Positions 35,327-45,019 of a stretch of DNA of 64,000 nucleotides are shown here, one piece after another; within the stretch, counting starts at the first letter, position 1, and each line of letters starts with the position of its first letter. The translations under genes and the position numbers were made by a program. A model generated the notes under the pieces. It made no database searches. It saw only the letters and a list, made by a program, of their open reading frames with translations, and was not told the origin of the DNA. Location: assembly GCA_963769255.1 (NCBI GenBank), contig CAVYKV010000001.1, positions 2,604,001 to 2,668,000 on the forward strand. The letters are read 5' to 3'. The stretch comes from JAKACA01 sp963769255. Its GTDB lineage: Bacteria > Actinomycetota > Acidimicrobiia > Acidimicrobiales > Bog-793.

Positions 35327-36322
35327 GTGGACTCCGTTCCGATGATCGAAGCCGAGGGACTCGAGAAGCGCTACGGGTCCACCGTGGCGCTCGCCGGCGT
35401 CGACCTCGTCGTGCCGGCCGGCTCCATCCTCGGCGTCCTCGGCCCCAATGGCGCCGGCAAGACGACGGCCGTGAGGGTGCTCACGACGCTGGCGCTCCCG
35501 GATGGGGGGTGGGCGAAGGTGGCGGGTTTCGACGTCGTCCACCAGAGCGCTGCGGTGCGGCGGCACATCGGCGTCACCGCCCAGGACGCCACCCTCGACG
35601 AGCTTCTCACGGGCCGCCAGAACCTCGTCATGGTGGGCGAGCTGAGCGGGCTGCGCCGGCGTCACGCCCGGGCGCGCGCTGCCGAGCTGCTGCGGCGCTT
35701 CGAGCTCAGCGACGCCGCCGACCGGGTCATGAAGTCCTACTCGGGCGGCATGCGCCGGCGCCTCGACCTCGCCGCCGGCCTCATGACCAAGCCACCGGTG
35801 CTCTTCCTCGACGAGCCCACGACGGGGCTCGACCCAGCCAGCCGCGCCCGCATGTGGGGCATCATCCGCGAGCTCGTGGCCGACGGCGTCACCGTCCTGC
35901 TCACGACGCAGTACCTGGAGGAGGCCGACGAGCTGGCCGACCGCATCGTCGTGATCGACCACGGCCGCGTCATCGCCGAAGGCACCTCCGCCGAGCTGAA
36001 GGGCGCCATCGGCGGCGCCCGCCTCGAGGTCACCCTCGCCGAGGAGAACCCCGCCGCTCTCACGGCGTTGCGGCCGCTCGTCGACGGGCCCATCCACACG
36101 AGCCACGACGGCCGGCGGCTGCGGGCGGCCGTGCGCAGCCGCTCCGGCCTCGCCACCACCGTCGTGCGTGCGCTCGACCTCGCCGGCGTGGCGGTCGACA
36201 ACGTGGAGGTCCACCAACCCTCCCTCGACGACGTCTTCTTCGCCCTCACGGGCCATCCGGCCGGCGACGAGGCGAGCGACGACGAGGATGCCGGGCTCGA
36301 GGTCGAGGAGGTGCCGGCATGA
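35327..36322 (+). CDS. ABC exporter ATP-binding subunit (DrrA-like)
   Basis: 331 residues. Walker A GPNGAGKTTAVRVL, Q-loop TAQDATLDE, signature SYSGGMRRRLDLA, Walker B LFLDEPTTGLDP and the C-terminal LDDVFFALTGH of daunorubicin-resistance-type ATPases. The start is GTG at 35327 behind GGGAGG; an open frame to 35279 would begin inside the operator. Works with the next gene as a drug or lipid exporter. Confidence 0.9.
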   Translation: MDSVPMIEAEGLEKRYGSTVALAGVDLVVPAGSILGVLGPNGAGKTTAVRVLTTLALPDGGWAKVAGFDVVHQSAAVRRHIGVTAQDATLDELLTGRQNLVMVGELSGLRRRHARARAAELLRRFELSDAADRVMKSYSGGMRRRLDLAAGLMTKPPVLFLDEPTTGLDPASRARMWGIIRELVADGVTVLLTTQYLEEADELADRIVVIDHGRVIAEGTSAELKGAIGGARLEVTLAEENPAALTALRPLVDGPIHTSHDGRRLRAAVRSRSGLATTVVRALDLAGVAVDNVEVHQPSLDDVFFALTGHPAGDEASDDEDAGLEVEEVPA

Positions 36323-37164
36323 CCGTGACCGCCCGGCTGCGGCCGGCCGCCGCCGCCCGGCCCGAGCGCGGCTTCCTCGCCTCGCGGTGGAACGACGTCG
36401 TGGTGCTCACCCGGCGCAACCTCATCCACATCTCCCGCGAGCCGCTGCAGCTGTCGGACGTCACCGTGCAGCCGGTGCTCTTCACGCTGCTGTTCATCTA
36501 CGTGTTCGGCTCGGCCGTGCCCATTCCGGGCGGCTACAAGGCCTTCGCCGTGGCCGGCCTCCTGCTCCTCAACCTCACGACCTCGGCCATGGGGACGGCC
36601 GTCGGGTTGAGCAGCGACCTCAACTCGGGGGCGATCGACCGCTTCCGCAGCATGCCCATGTGGCGCTCTGCCGTCCTCGTCGGCCGCAGTGTGGCCGACC
36701 TCCTCTCGGCCGCCCTCTGCGTCGCCATGGTCACGGTCTCCGGTCTCGTCATCGGCTGGCGCCCGCACGCCGCCGCCCTCTCGGTCGTCGCCGGTTTCGG
36801 GGTGGCCCTGCTCTTCAGCTACGCCCTCTCCTGGGGATGCGGCTGCCTCGGCATCGTGTCGAAGGGCCCCGAGTCCGCTCAGGGGGTCGGCCTCATCCTC
36901 CTCTTCCCGGCCGCCATCGTCTCGAACGCCATGGTGCCGACGAACGGCATGCCGGCGTGGCTGCAGACCGTCGCCAACTGGAACCCGGTGAGCGCCGTCA
37001 CGGCCGCCGTGCGAGATCTCTTCGGCAACCCGAACCCGTCCGCCGCCATCCATGACTGGCCGATGCAGCACCCTGTGGCAGCGGCCCTCGCCTGGTCGGT
37101 CGGCATGCTCCTCGTCTTCGCACCCCTCGCCGCCCACCTCTTCCGGCGGCGCACGACGGGCTGA
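36319..37164 (+). CDS. ABC-2 type exporter permease (DrrB-like)
   Basis: 281 residues with about six membrane helices and the ABC-2 pattern: RRNLIHISREPLQL, QPVLFTLLFIYVFG, GGYKAFAVAGLL, DRFRSMPMWRSAVLVGRS and the closing WNPVSAVTAAVRDLFGNP. Start overlaps the ATPase stop (ATGA). Partner of the DrrA-like subunit; substrate unknown. Confidence 0.9.
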   Translation: MTVTARLRPAAAARPERGFLASRWNDVVVLTRRNLIHISREPLQLSDVTVQPVLFTLLFIYVFGSAVPIPGGYKAFAVAGLLLLNLTTSAMGTAVGLSSDLNSGAIDRFRSMPMWRSAVLVGRSVADLLSAALCVAMVTVSGLVIGWRPHAAALSVVAGFGVALLFSYALSWGCGCLGIVSKGPESAQGVGLILLFPAAIVSNAMVPTNGMPAWLQTVANWNPVSAVTAAVRDLFGNPNPSAAIHDWPMQHPVAAALAWSVGMLLVFAPLAAHLFRRRTTG

Positions 37165-37223
37165 GGTCGAAGACCCAGCCCCATACAGCCCGAGCCGCCG
37201 GGCGATTCCGTGATACTGATGCG

Positions 37224-40200
37224 GTGGCACGCGTGAGACCCGGCGAGCTCGTCGGGCGGAGAGCCGAGATCGACCGCCTGACGGAGCTGCTCGAGCGAGC
37301 GGCCGCCGGCCAGCCCGTCGTCGCCCTCGTGAGCGGCGACGCCGGCGTCGGCAAGACGCGCCTCGTCACCGAGCTCGCCACCCTGGCGGCGGCCCGCGGC
37401 TTCAGCGTGCTCTCGGGGCGCTGCGCCGACGTCGGCGGCAGCGTCCCCTACCTACCGGTGGCGGACGCACTGCGGAATGCCACGACGGGTCCCGCCGTCC
37501 CCGTGGCCGTGGCGCGCGCCCTCTCCACCCGGCCCATCCTCGGCCGCCTCCTGCCGGACCAGCAGGGCGACGCCGAGGAAGAAGACGCCGAGCTCACGGG
37601 CATGGCGCAGCAACGGCTCTTCGGCGCCTTCCTCGGCATGCTGGCCGAGCTCTCCGGCCACTGCCCGCTCCTCCTCGTGCTCGAAGACCTGCACTGGGCG
37701 GACCGCTCCACCCGCGACCTCGTCACGTTCCTCAGCCGCGTGATCCGCCGCGAGGCCGTCGCCGTCGTCCTCACCTACCGCACGGACGACCTCCACCGCG
37801 GCCACCCCCTCCGCCCCCTCGCCGCCGAACTCGCCCGCCTGCCGAACGTGTCCACCCTGCCGCTCGGCCCCCTGGAGCCCGCTGCGATGGCCGCCCACTT
37901 GCGCGCCCTCGCCCGCCAGCCAGTCGAGGCGCGTGCCCTGGAGGCGATCATCGGCCGGGCGGAGGGCAACGCCTACTACGCCGAGGAGATCCTGATGGCC
38001 TCCACGGACGGCTCGGAGCTGCCAGCCGGCCTCGCCGACCTGCTGCTGTCGCGAGTTCACCGGCTGTCGACCGATACGCAGCGGGTCCTCCACGCCGCCG
38101 CCGTGGCCGGCCGTCGGGTGGACGACGAGATGCTGCGTTCCGTCTGCGGCCTGGCGGCTCCGGAGTACGACAACGCCCTCGGCGAGGCCGTCGCCCACCA
38201 GCTCCTCGTACCGGACGGCCCCGGCTACGCCTTCCGACACGCCCTCTTGCAGGAGGCGGCCTACGGGGATCTGCTGGCGGGCGAGCGGACCCGCCTGCAC
38301 GCACGCTTCGCCGAGCTCCTCGACGACGAAGGGCGCCTCGCCTCCGAGCCCGGAGCGGCGGCCGAGCTGGCGCACCACAGCCTCGCCAGCCACGACCTGC
38401 GTCGTGCCTTCGCCGCCTCCGTGCGCGCCGCCAGGGAGGCCGAGCGCCTGGCCGCCCCGGCAGAGGCCCACCGTCACTACGAGCAGGCGTTGTCGCTCTG
38501 GGACCAGGTCGAGGAGGCCGACGAGCTGGCGGGCGCCACGAGGGGCGCCGTGAGCTTCGCGTCCGCCACGAACGCGGCGGCGAGCGGCGACCTGCAGCGG
38601 GCCGAGCACGAGCTGCAGCACCTCGCCCGCCGGCTCCAGGCCGTCCGCGAGGGCGCTTCGGCCGATCCCTGCGGGCCCCTCGCCGGCTCGGAGGCCGAGG
38701 CGGTCTCGTTGTCGAGCAGGGCGAACGAGCGTCTCGCCTACTACCGCCTGGAGCTCGGCGACAAGACCGGCGCCCTCGAGGCCGCCCAAGCAGCCGCCGA
38801 CGCCCTCCCGGACGACTACGAGGGGTGGGAGCGGGCGCAGGCGTTGGCGACCTTGGCGCAGACCCGTTTCTTCGTTGAGGACGACTCGGCCGGCGAGCTG
38901 GCCGAGCTCTCCCGGCAGGCCGCCGAGTCGGCGGGCGCCCCCTGGATCGAGGCGGACGCCCTCGTGACGATGGGTCGCATGGCGGAGCGGGAAGGCCGCG
39001 TGAACGACGCCGCCGAGCTCTTCGTGGCCGCCCACGAGAAGGCCTCGCGAGCCGGCGTGCTCGACGTCCACCTCCGCGCCGCTTTCGAGCTCGGGCGCCT
39101 GCGTCTCGAGCAGGGGGAGCTCGAGGCCGCCAGCCGCACGGCCCACGAAGGCCTGCGGCGCGCCGAGGCGGCTGGGCTCGGCCTCGCTCCCTACGGTCTC
39201 GACCTGCAGTACCTGCACTACCTGTCGCACGTCGCCGACGGCGACTGGGACCACGCCCAGCGCCTCGCCGACGGTTTCCCGGTCCGGCTGACGAGCGCCC
39301 GCGAGGCGGTGCTGTCCGCCATGGCCCTCTTCATCGACGTCGCCCGCGAGAACCCCACGCTCTCGGAGCGGCGGGACTGGCTCGAGCCGTACTGGGCGGA
39401 AGACCGCTTCAGCGAGTACCTCGGGCGGGGTCTGCTCGCCGAGCACTCACTCTGGCACGGCGAGAGCGAGTCGGCTCTCGACGAGGTCGAACGCTCGCTC
39501 GAGCGCATGGCGCAGGACGGCTACGGCTACGGGCCGCCGGCGATCCGGGTGGCCGCCATCGGCTTGGCGGCCGAGGCGGACCGGGCGGAGGCGGCTCGGG
39601 CGGCGGGCGACGAAGGCACCGCCACCGCCGCCCTGGAGGGCGCCGGCCGTCTCATCGGGATCGCCCGCCAGGGTGCCGCCTATTCGCGGCGGCCCCACTG
39701 GGTGCTCGGTGTGGAGGGCCGTGCCTGGCTCTGTCGTGCCGAGGCGGAGTACCTGCGAGCCATCGGTGACGACGACCCGGACGCTTGGCAGGTGGTCGTC
39801 GACGCCTTCGGGCCGGCCTTCGTCTACGAGACCGCCCGCTCCCGCTGGCGCCTCGCCCACTCCCTCGTGCGAGCCGGGCGGCGGGACAAGGCCGAGAAGG
39901 CGTGGGCCGAGGCCGTCGCCGTCGCCGAGCGCCTCGGGGCGCGCCCGCTGCTGTCGAGGCTGACGGAACTGGGGAGACGGGCCCGCTTCTCGTCCGGAGC
40001 GGTCGAGAAGGCGGCCGTCCCGGCGGGCACGAGAGACAACAGGGACTCGAACGTCCTCGGCCGCCTCACCCCCCGCGAGCGGGACGTGCTACGGCTCATA
40101 GCGCTGGGCCGCTCCAACCGCGAGATCGCCAACGAGCTCTTCATCGCTCCCAAGACGGCGAGCGTGCACGTCTCGAACATCCTCGCCAAGTTGGGGGCCT

Positions 40201-40250
40201 CCACGAGGACGGAGGCGGCGGCCATCGCCCACGCCGACGGGGTCGACTGA
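37224..40250 (+). CDS. Large LuxR-family ATPase regulator
   Basis: 1008 residues. N-terminal AAA/STAND ATPase: LVGRRAEIDRLTELL, Walker A GDAGVGKTRLV, Walker B LLLVLEDLHWADRST. The middle is a long helical TPR-like region. The last ~65 residues are a LuxR-type helix-turn-helix (LTPRERDVLRLIALGRSNREI, then KTASVHVSNILAKLGASTRTE). Family members integrate an unknown signal and activate transcription. GTG start has no ribosome binding site but a GATACT box (37212-37217) ends six bases before it, so it may be leaderless. It follows the exporter by 59 bp with its own probable promoter. Confidence 0.88.
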   Translation: MARVRPGELVGRRAEIDRLTELLERAAAGQPVVALVSGDAGVGKTRLVTELATLAAARGFSVLSGRCADVGGSVPYLPVADALRNATTGPAVPVAVARALSTRPILGRLLPDQQGDAEEEDAELTGMAQQRLFGAFLGMLAELSGHCPLLLVLEDLHWADRSTRDLVTFLSRVIRREAVAVVLTYRTDDLHRGHPLRPLAAELARLPNVSTLPLGPLEPAAMAAHLRALARQPVEARALEAIIGRAEGNAYYAEEILMASTDGSELPAGLADLLLSRVHRLSTDTQRVLHAAAVAGRRVDDEMLRSVCGLAAPEYDNALGEAVAHQLLVPDGPGYAFRHALLQEAAYGDLLAGERTRLHARFAELLDDEGRLASEPGAAAELAHHSLASHDLRRAFAASVRAAREAERLAAPAEAHRHYEQALSLWDQVEEADELAGATRGAVSFASATNAAASGDLQRAEHELQHLARRLQAVREGASADPCGPLAGSEAEAVSLSSRANERLAYYRLELGDKTGALEAAQAAADALPDDYEGWERAQALATLAQTRFFVEDDSAGELAELSRQAAESAGAPWIEADALVTMGRMAEREGRVNDAAELFVAAHEKASRAGVLDVHLRAAFELGRLRLEQGELEAASRTAHEGLRRAEAAGLGLAPYGLDLQYLHYLSHVADGDWDHAQRLADGFPVRLTSAREAVLSAMALFIDVARENPTLSERRDWLEPYWAEDRFSEYLGRGLLAEHSLWHGESESALDEVERSLERMAQDGYGYGPPAIRVAAIGLAAEADRAEAARAAGDEGTATAALEGAGRLIGIARQGAAYSRRPHWVLGVEGRAWLCRAEAEYLRAIGDDDPDAWQVVVDAFGPAFVYETARSRWRLAHSLVRAGRRDKAEKAWAEAVAVAERLGARPLLSRLTELGRRARFSSGAVEKAAVPAGTRDNRDSNVLGRLTPRERDVLRLIALGRSNREIANELFIAPKTASVHVSNILAKLGASTRTEAAAIAHADGVD

Positions 40251-40493
40251 GCGCCCGTCAGCGGCGACCGAAAGGAAAGGCTCGATCAGAATCCTCCGCA
40301 GGGGGCCGACGTAGGTGCGGGGCAACAGCTCGAGGATCCACGGGTCCCGGTGGGGGGCGCGCACGCTCGACCGCTCGCCGCGGGGACGGCGCTTTGCGCG
40401 CCGTCCCTCACGGGCGAGCCTGGCGGCCTCAGCGGCGACCAGACGCTCGCGGATTCGCTCTGCTGCGAGGCTCTCCAACTGGTAGGGGTGCAT
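40089..40493 (-). CDS. Possible small hypothetical protein, antisense overlap with the LuxR gene 3' end
   Basis: 134 codons from ATG 40493, which follows GAGGAGGACACG, an excellent ribosome binding site. The N-terminus MHPYQLESLAAERIRERL and AAEAARLAREGRRAKRRP looks like a short helical, basic actinobacterial protein. The last ~55 codons lie antisense to the LuxR regulator gene and their sequence is just the reverse reading of it. Either the ORF truly overlaps by 162 bp, or an undetected frameshift hides an earlier stop. Confidence 0.45.
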   Translation of the reverse strand: MHPYQLESLAAERIRERLVAAEAARLAREGRRAKRRPRGERSSVRAPHRDPWILELLPRTYVGPLRRILIEPFLSVAADGRSVDPVGVGDGRRLRPRGGPQLGEDVRDVHARRLGSDEELVGDLAVGAAQRYEP

Positions 40494-40937
40494 CGTGTCC
40501 TCCTCATTGCTTGCATGAGTGAGTGTGCTCGTAAGGCCCCAGGCGGGGCATCGGGCATCCGCCGTATCTTCCGGAGGCGGTGTACCTAGGGACTGCTTAG
40601 GCCGATTGCTCGCTGTTCTGACGCCACAACAGTCCTGCTCAGACGTAGTGCACGAAGGGCCACGGAGGGGCGCATCGAGACGCCACGGCGGGCGCCGTGG
40701 TGCGGGAGACAATCGAGGACGGAGGGGAGCAAGCGACGAGACGGCCGCAGGCCCCCGGTCGCTCGACCGGGGCCTGCTCGGCGTCGGCAGGGCCGGGTTG
40801 CCCCGGAGACCGCTCAGCACGGAGGCGACCGGCACCACCCGGCCTGACCATCCCTATGCTGGTGTCACGTCTCGGTGACCTGGGTCGCCCCGCCACCTCC
40901 CCGTGCCGTGCGGCACTCGCCCGAGAGGAGCGCCCCC
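40494..40937. other. Intergenic region, no gene supported
   Basis: 444 bp with open frames on both strands but no ribosome binding site, codon bias or recognisable product. It holds a small GCCCC/GGGGC hairpin near 40536-40549 and the upstream region of the small minus-strand ORF. I see no RNA gene or repeat. Confidence 0.5.
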
Positions 40938-41351
40938 GTGCGCCCACCCACCGACGACTCCGCCATTGCCACCCTCCTTGCCCGGCTGCCCGAGTTCGAG
41001 GACCACTACCTCGACCTCCTGGACCTCTACGACGAGGACCTCACACCCGAGATCGTCGTCATGGAGCTCGCCGAGTACGTCGCCGACCTCCTCCCCCGCC
41101 ACGCCGACGAGGAGCTGGTGGAACGCTGCCTGGACGCCGTGGAGGAGCTCGCCGAGAGGGAGGACGGCCCCGACCTCGTCGGCTACTGCTTCCTGAACGT
41201 GCTGCCGACCGGCGCCCGCATGATCCTCGATGATCGCCTCGGACCGTTGACGGCGCAGCTGGCGGCTGACTTCTGGCACGTCGAGGTGCTCGGGCGGGTC
41301 ACCGTGCCCGTCCCGGCGGCAGAGGCCGGCCCCGAGGCGGGCGGGTCCTGA
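40938..41351 (+). CDS. Hypothetical acidic helical protein
   Basis: 137 residues. GTG at 40938 is preceded by GAGAGGAG at good spacing; the frame upstream to 40875 is not needed. The product is rich in Asp/Glu and Leu and predicted all-helical (LLARLPEFEDHYLDLLDLYDE, EIVVMELAEYVADLL, LVERCLDAVEELAERE, LVGYCFLNVLP). No signal, membrane helix or known family seen. It converges on pheT. Confidence 0.7.
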   Translation: MRPPTDDSAIATLLARLPEFEDHYLDLLDLYDEDLTPEIVVMELAEYVADLLPRHADEELVERCLDAVEELAEREDGPDLVGYCFLNVLPTGARMILDDRLGPLTAQLAADFWHVEVLGRVTVPVPAAEAGPEAGGS

Positions 41352-41353
41352 CG

Positions 41354-41366
41354 GAGGCTTCGCCTC
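41354..41366. terminator. Small hairpin between convergent genes
   Basis: GAGGC-TTC-GCCTC stem-loop in the 37-bp gap between the acidic protein gene and pheT. No T-run; short, so only a weak terminator candidate for either strand. Confidence 0.3.
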
Positions 41367-41388
41367 AGGGTCCGGGGCCGGCGGAGAG

Positions 41389-43899
41389 TCAGGCGCGAAG
41401 CGTCGCCCCCAAGCTGGCCTCGGCGGCCTCGATGCAGGCTCGTCGCAGCTCGGCGACGTCGGCGTCGGTCAAGGTGCGGTCGAGGGCGCAGAAGCGCAAG
41501 CGGAAGGCGAGCGACCGCTTCCCCGCGTCCACGCCGGGACCGCGGTAGACGTCGAAGAGCTCGATGGACTCGAGGAGGCTGCCACCGGCCTCTCGCAGGG
41601 CGTCCTCGAGTCGGGCGGCCGGGACGGCGTCCTCCACGACGAACGCGAGGTCGACGTCGCTCGACGGGTAGCGGCTCACCGGCTCCGCCTGCAGCGAGCG
41701 CCGCGGTGCGGTTACGAGGAGGCCGAGATCGAGATCGAGCCAGCCGACGCGCTCGTGCGGCAGACCGAAAGCAGCAACGACGTCGGGGTCCACCTCGCCG
41801 AGGTGTCCGAGCACGGCGCCGCCTGGGCACCGGAGGCGGCCCGAGCGCGTGCGGTGCATGCCGGTCACAGCGACCTCTTCCGAGGCTGCCGCCGTCTGCT
41901 CGACGGTCACGGGCTGCAGCCTGAGGGCGTCCTCCAGCACTCGCCAGGCCTCCACGGCCGAGGCGGCGCCGTCGCCCTCGGCGGCGAGGACGAGGCCGAC
42001 GCGCTCGTGCTCGTGGGGCAGGGCGCCCTCGGCAGGCGGCTCGGCGACAGCGAAGACGTCTCCGATCTCGAAGAGCCGCACGAACTGGTGGCGGTGGCCG
42101 GCGTTGTAGCGGACCGCCCCGAGCAAGCCGGCCAGCAGGCTGGGACGGAGGACCGACTCCTCCGCCACCATCGGGTTGGCGAGTGCCACGAGGCGCTCGC
42201 CGAAGCCGGCCCGCCCCTGTACGGCCGGGTCGACGATGGAGCTCGTCCAGGCCTCGTGGGCACCGAGGCCGCAGAGAAGGCGGCGGACCTGGCGGCGCAG
42301 GCGCTGGACGTCGTCGAGCTGTCCCACGTGGGGCGAGCGCCGCTCGGTGCGGGCGATCCTGCGATACCCGAAGGTGCGGGCGACGTCCTCGGCGACGTCC
42401 ACCTCGCGCTGGACGTCGGGCCGGAAGGTCGGGACGATGACCTCGACGGCGTCGGCGGCGGCACCCCTGGCGCCTGCGTCCGGCGACGAGTAGCCGATGG
42501 GCTCCAGGAGCGCCAACATCTCCTCGGCGCCAAGGGACGTCCCGAGGAGAGCGTTCACACGCCCCGTTCGCACGGCGAGGCGGACGGATGGAGTCGCCAC
42601 CGGGTGGTCGTCGAGCAGCCCGCGGGCGATGGCGGGCGGTGTACGGCCGGCCGCCACGGCCGCCTCCACGACGAGCTCGCAGACGCGGGCGGACGCCCGC
42701 TCCACCATGGCGGGGTCGACGCCCCGCTCGAAACGCACCGACGCCTCCGTGCGCAGCCCGACGCCGCGAGCCGTGCGGCCGACGGAGACGGGCCGGAAGA
42801 GGGCCGCCTCCAGCAGCACACGGGAGGTGGCGTCGTCGACCTCGCTCTCGCGGCCGCCCATGACGCCGCCGATGCCCACGGGCTCGCCGGCGGCGTCGCA
42901 GATGAGGCAGTCGAGCCCCGAGGTGGGGTCGTCCGCCCTCGCCCGCCGTGTCCCGAGCGTCCGCAGCTCGCCGTCGAGCGTGCGCAGCGTCTCGCCCGGC
43001 CGGGCGGCGCGGGCGAGCAGGCCGTGCTGACCGAGGCGGTCGAGGTCGTAGGGGTGCGTCGGCTGGCCGAGCTCGAGCATGACGTAGTTGGAGGCGTCGA
43101 CGACGGCGCTGATGGGGCGCATGCCGGCCAGAGCGAGCCGCCGTTGCACGAAGAGGGGCGAGGCGGTGGGCAGGAGGCCGGTGAGAACACGCCCTGTCAG
43201 GCGCCAGCAGAGCTCGGGCGACTGCACCGACACGCTGGCGAGCCCCTCGGCCGCCTCGTCCGACTCGACGAGGACGGGGGCAGGGATCTCGAGGGGAAGG
43301 CCGAAATGGGCGGCCAGGTCGCGGGCCACGCCGAGCATGCAGAGGCAATCGGGACGGTTCGGCTCGACGGCGAGGTCGAAGACGACGTCGGCCGTGATGC
43401 CGAGATGCTCGCCGAGGCTGCGGCCGAGCTCCACCCCCACGGGCAGCGGCCCGTCCGCCCCGGCGGAGCCGAGCACGAGGATGCCCTCGTGGTCCTCGCC
43501 GAGGGCCAGCTCGCGGGCCGAGCAGATCATGCCGTTCGAGACGACGCCCTTCATCTTGCGCCGCTCCATGCGAAACCCGCCCGGCAGCACGGCGCCGACG
43601 GGAGCAAGCGGCACGACGTCGCCAACCTCGAAGTTCCAGGCCCCGCAGACGACCTCGACGGGGTCGTCGCCACCGGCGTCCACCACGACGCGGCGGATGC
43701 GGTCGGCCCCGGGGATGCCCGCGATCTCGAGGACCCTTGCCACGACGACGTCGCCGAGGCCCTCCCCCACCCACTCGACGCCCTCCACGACAAGGCCGAG
43801 CGAGTCCAGCTCCGCAGACAGGTCGGCCACGGCCTGCCGATTCGACGGCGATGCCTCGAGGGGGGTGAACGACTGCAGCCAGGAGAGGGGTGCTCGCAT
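41389..43899 (-). CDS. pheT: Phenylalanine-tRNA ligase beta subunit
   Basis: 836 residues. N-terminal B1 and tRNA-binding (EMAP-like) region: MRAPLSWLQSF, VVVARVLEIAGIPGADRIR, SNGMICSARELALGEDHEGI. B3/B4 region ISAVVDASNYVMLELGQPTHPYD with editing site residues; B5 DNA-binding-like domain; catalytic-like core VYRGPG-type C-terminus with the FDX-ACB anticodon-binding domain (SRYPSSDVDLAFVVED, LAFRLRFCALDRTLTDADV). ATG at 43899; longer frame to 44058 only overlaps pheS. Forms the alpha2-beta2 enzyme with PheS. Confidence 0.95.
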   Translation of the reverse strand: MRAPLSWLQSFTPLEASPSNRQAVADLSAELDSLGLVVEGVEWVGEGLGDVVVARVLEIAGIPGADRIRRVVVDAGGDDPVEVVCGAWNFEVGDVVPLAPVGAVLPGGFRMERRKMKGVVSNGMICSARELALGEDHEGILVLGSAGADGPLPVGVELGRSLGEHLGITADVVFDLAVEPNRPDCLCMLGVARDLAAHFGLPLEIPAPVLVESDEAAEGLASVSVQSPELCWRLTGRVLTGLLPTASPLFVQRRLALAGMRPISAVVDASNYVMLELGQPTHPYDLDRLGQHGLLARAARPGETLRTLDGELRTLGTRRARADDPTSGLDCLICDAAGEPVGIGGVMGGRESEVDDATSRVLLEAALFRPVSVGRTARGVGLRTEASVRFERGVDPAMVERASARVCELVVEAAVAAGRTPPAIARGLLDDHPVATPSVRLAVRTGRVNALLGTSLGAEEMLALLEPIGYSSPDAGARGAAADAVEVIVPTFRPDVQREVDVAEDVARTFGYRRIARTERRSPHVGQLDDVQRLRRQVRRLLCGLGAHEAWTSSIVDPAVQGRAGFGERLVALANPMVAEESVLRPSLLAGLLGAVRYNAGHRHQFVRLFEIGDVFAVAEPPAEGALPHEHERVGLVLAAEGDGAASAVEAWRVLEDALRLQPVTVEQTAAASEEVAVTGMHRTRSGRLRCPGGAVLGHLGEVDPDVVAAFGLPHERVGWLDLDLGLLVTAPRRSLQAEPVSRYPSSDVDLAFVVEDAVPAARLEDALREAGGSLLESIELFDVYRGPGVDAGKRSLAFRLRFCALDRTLTDADVAELRRACIEAAEASLGATLRA

Positions 43900-43933
43900 C
43901 AGCGGGGACCTTTCGGGAACACGAGGCCGGGGG

Positions 43934-45007
43934 TCAGAACTGTTGCAGGAAGCGCACGTCGTTCTCGATGAACGAACGCAGATCGGCGATGCCGTGGCGC
44001 ATGATGGCGAGACGGTCGATGCCGAAACCGAAGGCGAAACCCGTCCATTCCTCCGCATCGACGCCCGTCGCCTCGAAGACCGCCGGGTGGACCATGCCGC
44101 AGCCGCCGAGCTCGATCCAGCCCGTCCCTGCGCACGTACGACAGCCCGTGCCCCCGCAGATCGTGCAGGAGATCTCGAACTCCGCCGACGGCTCGGTGAA
44201 GGGGAAGTAGGCCGGCCGCAGCCGCGTGCTCACGTCGGAGCCGAAGATGGCGCGCACGAAGGTGTCGATCGTGCCGGCGAGGTCGCCGAAGCTGACGCCG
44301 TGGTCGACGACGAGGCCCTCGATCTGGTGGAAGACGGGCAGGTGGGTCGAGTCGGGCGTGTCCCGCCGGTACACGCGGCCCGGCACGACGGCGTAGATGG
44401 GGAGCCGCCCTCGTTGCAGGAGGTGGATCTGGACCGGTGACGTGTGGGTGCGGAGGAGGATCGTCTCGGGCTCGCCGGCGTCGACGAAGAACGTGTCCAC
44501 GGAGCTGCGGGCCGGGTGGTCGAGGGGGATGTTGAGGGCCTGGAAGTTGTGCCAGTCCGTCTCCACCTCCGGCCCCTCGGCGATCTCGTAGCCCATGCCG
44601 ACGAAGACGTCCTCCAGTTCCTCCGTCACCCTCGTGACGAGGTGGAGATGCCCGGCGAGCCGCCCGGGCAGCACCTCGGTGAGATCCATGCGGTCGGCCG
44701 CCAGCCGCTCCGCCCGCTCAACGCCGGCGAGCTCCACCCGGCGGTCCTCGACAGCGGCGGCCACGCGGGCGCGCAGCTCGTTCAGCCGCTGCCCGGCCGC
44801 CTTGCGCTCCTCGGGTGCGAGTCGACCGACCTCCTGGTAGCTGGCGGCGAAGCGGGAGCGCTTGCCGATGGCCCCGCGCTCCGCCTCCTCGAGCCCGGAG
44901 AGGGAGGTGGCGGCGGCCACCGCCGCCAGTGCCTCCGTCTCGATGCCGGCGAGATCGTCACCCGATTCCGGGCGCGCGGCGTTCTCGGTCACGTCGGTCT
45001 CGGCCAC
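43934..45007 (-). CDS. pheS: Phenylalanine-tRNA ligase alpha subunit
   Basis: 357 residues. N-terminal coiled coil, then class II motifs: motif 1 near GYEIAEGPEVETDWHNF, motif 2 GRVYRRDTPDSTHLPVFHQIE, motif 3 GFGIDRLAIMRHGI, and the usual CTICGGTGCRTC Cys block before GWIELGGCGMVHP. Catalyses Phe activation and transfer. GTG start at 45007 lacks a ribosome binding site; TAGCAT lies six bases upstream, suggesting a leaderless message distinct from the rplT operon. pheT follows 34 bp downstream. Confidence 0.95.
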   Translation of the reverse strand: MAETDVTENAARPESGDDLAGIETEALAAVAAATSLSGLEEAERGAIGKRSRFAASYQEVGRLAPEERKAAGQRLNELRARVAAAVEDRRVELAGVERAERLAADRMDLTEVLPGRLAGHLHLVTRVTEELEDVFVGMGYEIAEGPEVETDWHNFQALNIPLDHPARSSVDTFFVDAGEPETILLRTHTSPVQIHLLQRGRLPIYAVVPGRVYRRDTPDSTHLPVFHQIEGLVVDHGVSFGDLAGTIDTFVRAIFGSDVSTRLRPAYFPFTEPSAEFEISCTICGGTGCRTCAGTGWIELGGCGMVHPAVFEATGVDAEEWTGFAFGFGIDRLAIMRHGIADLRSFIENDVRFLQQF

Positions 45008-45013
45008 GGCCTC

Positions 45014-45019
45014 ATGCTA
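45014..45019 (-). promoter_or_regulatory. -10-like box of pheS, leaderless type
   Basis: TAGCAT on the minus strand (45019-45014) ends six bases before the pheS GTG, inside the last codons of the trmH-like gene. No ribosome binding site is present between. Confidence 0.4.

Noticed and set aside
40536..40549. GCCCC/GGGGC hairpin as terminator of the LuxR regulator gene
   Set aside because: It lies nearly 300 bp past the stop, is short and has no T-run; not reported as a terminator.
41755..43971. Long plus-strand frame of 738 codons across pheT
   Set aside because: It is the reverse reading of pheT with no recognisable motif; such long antisense frames are common at this GC content.
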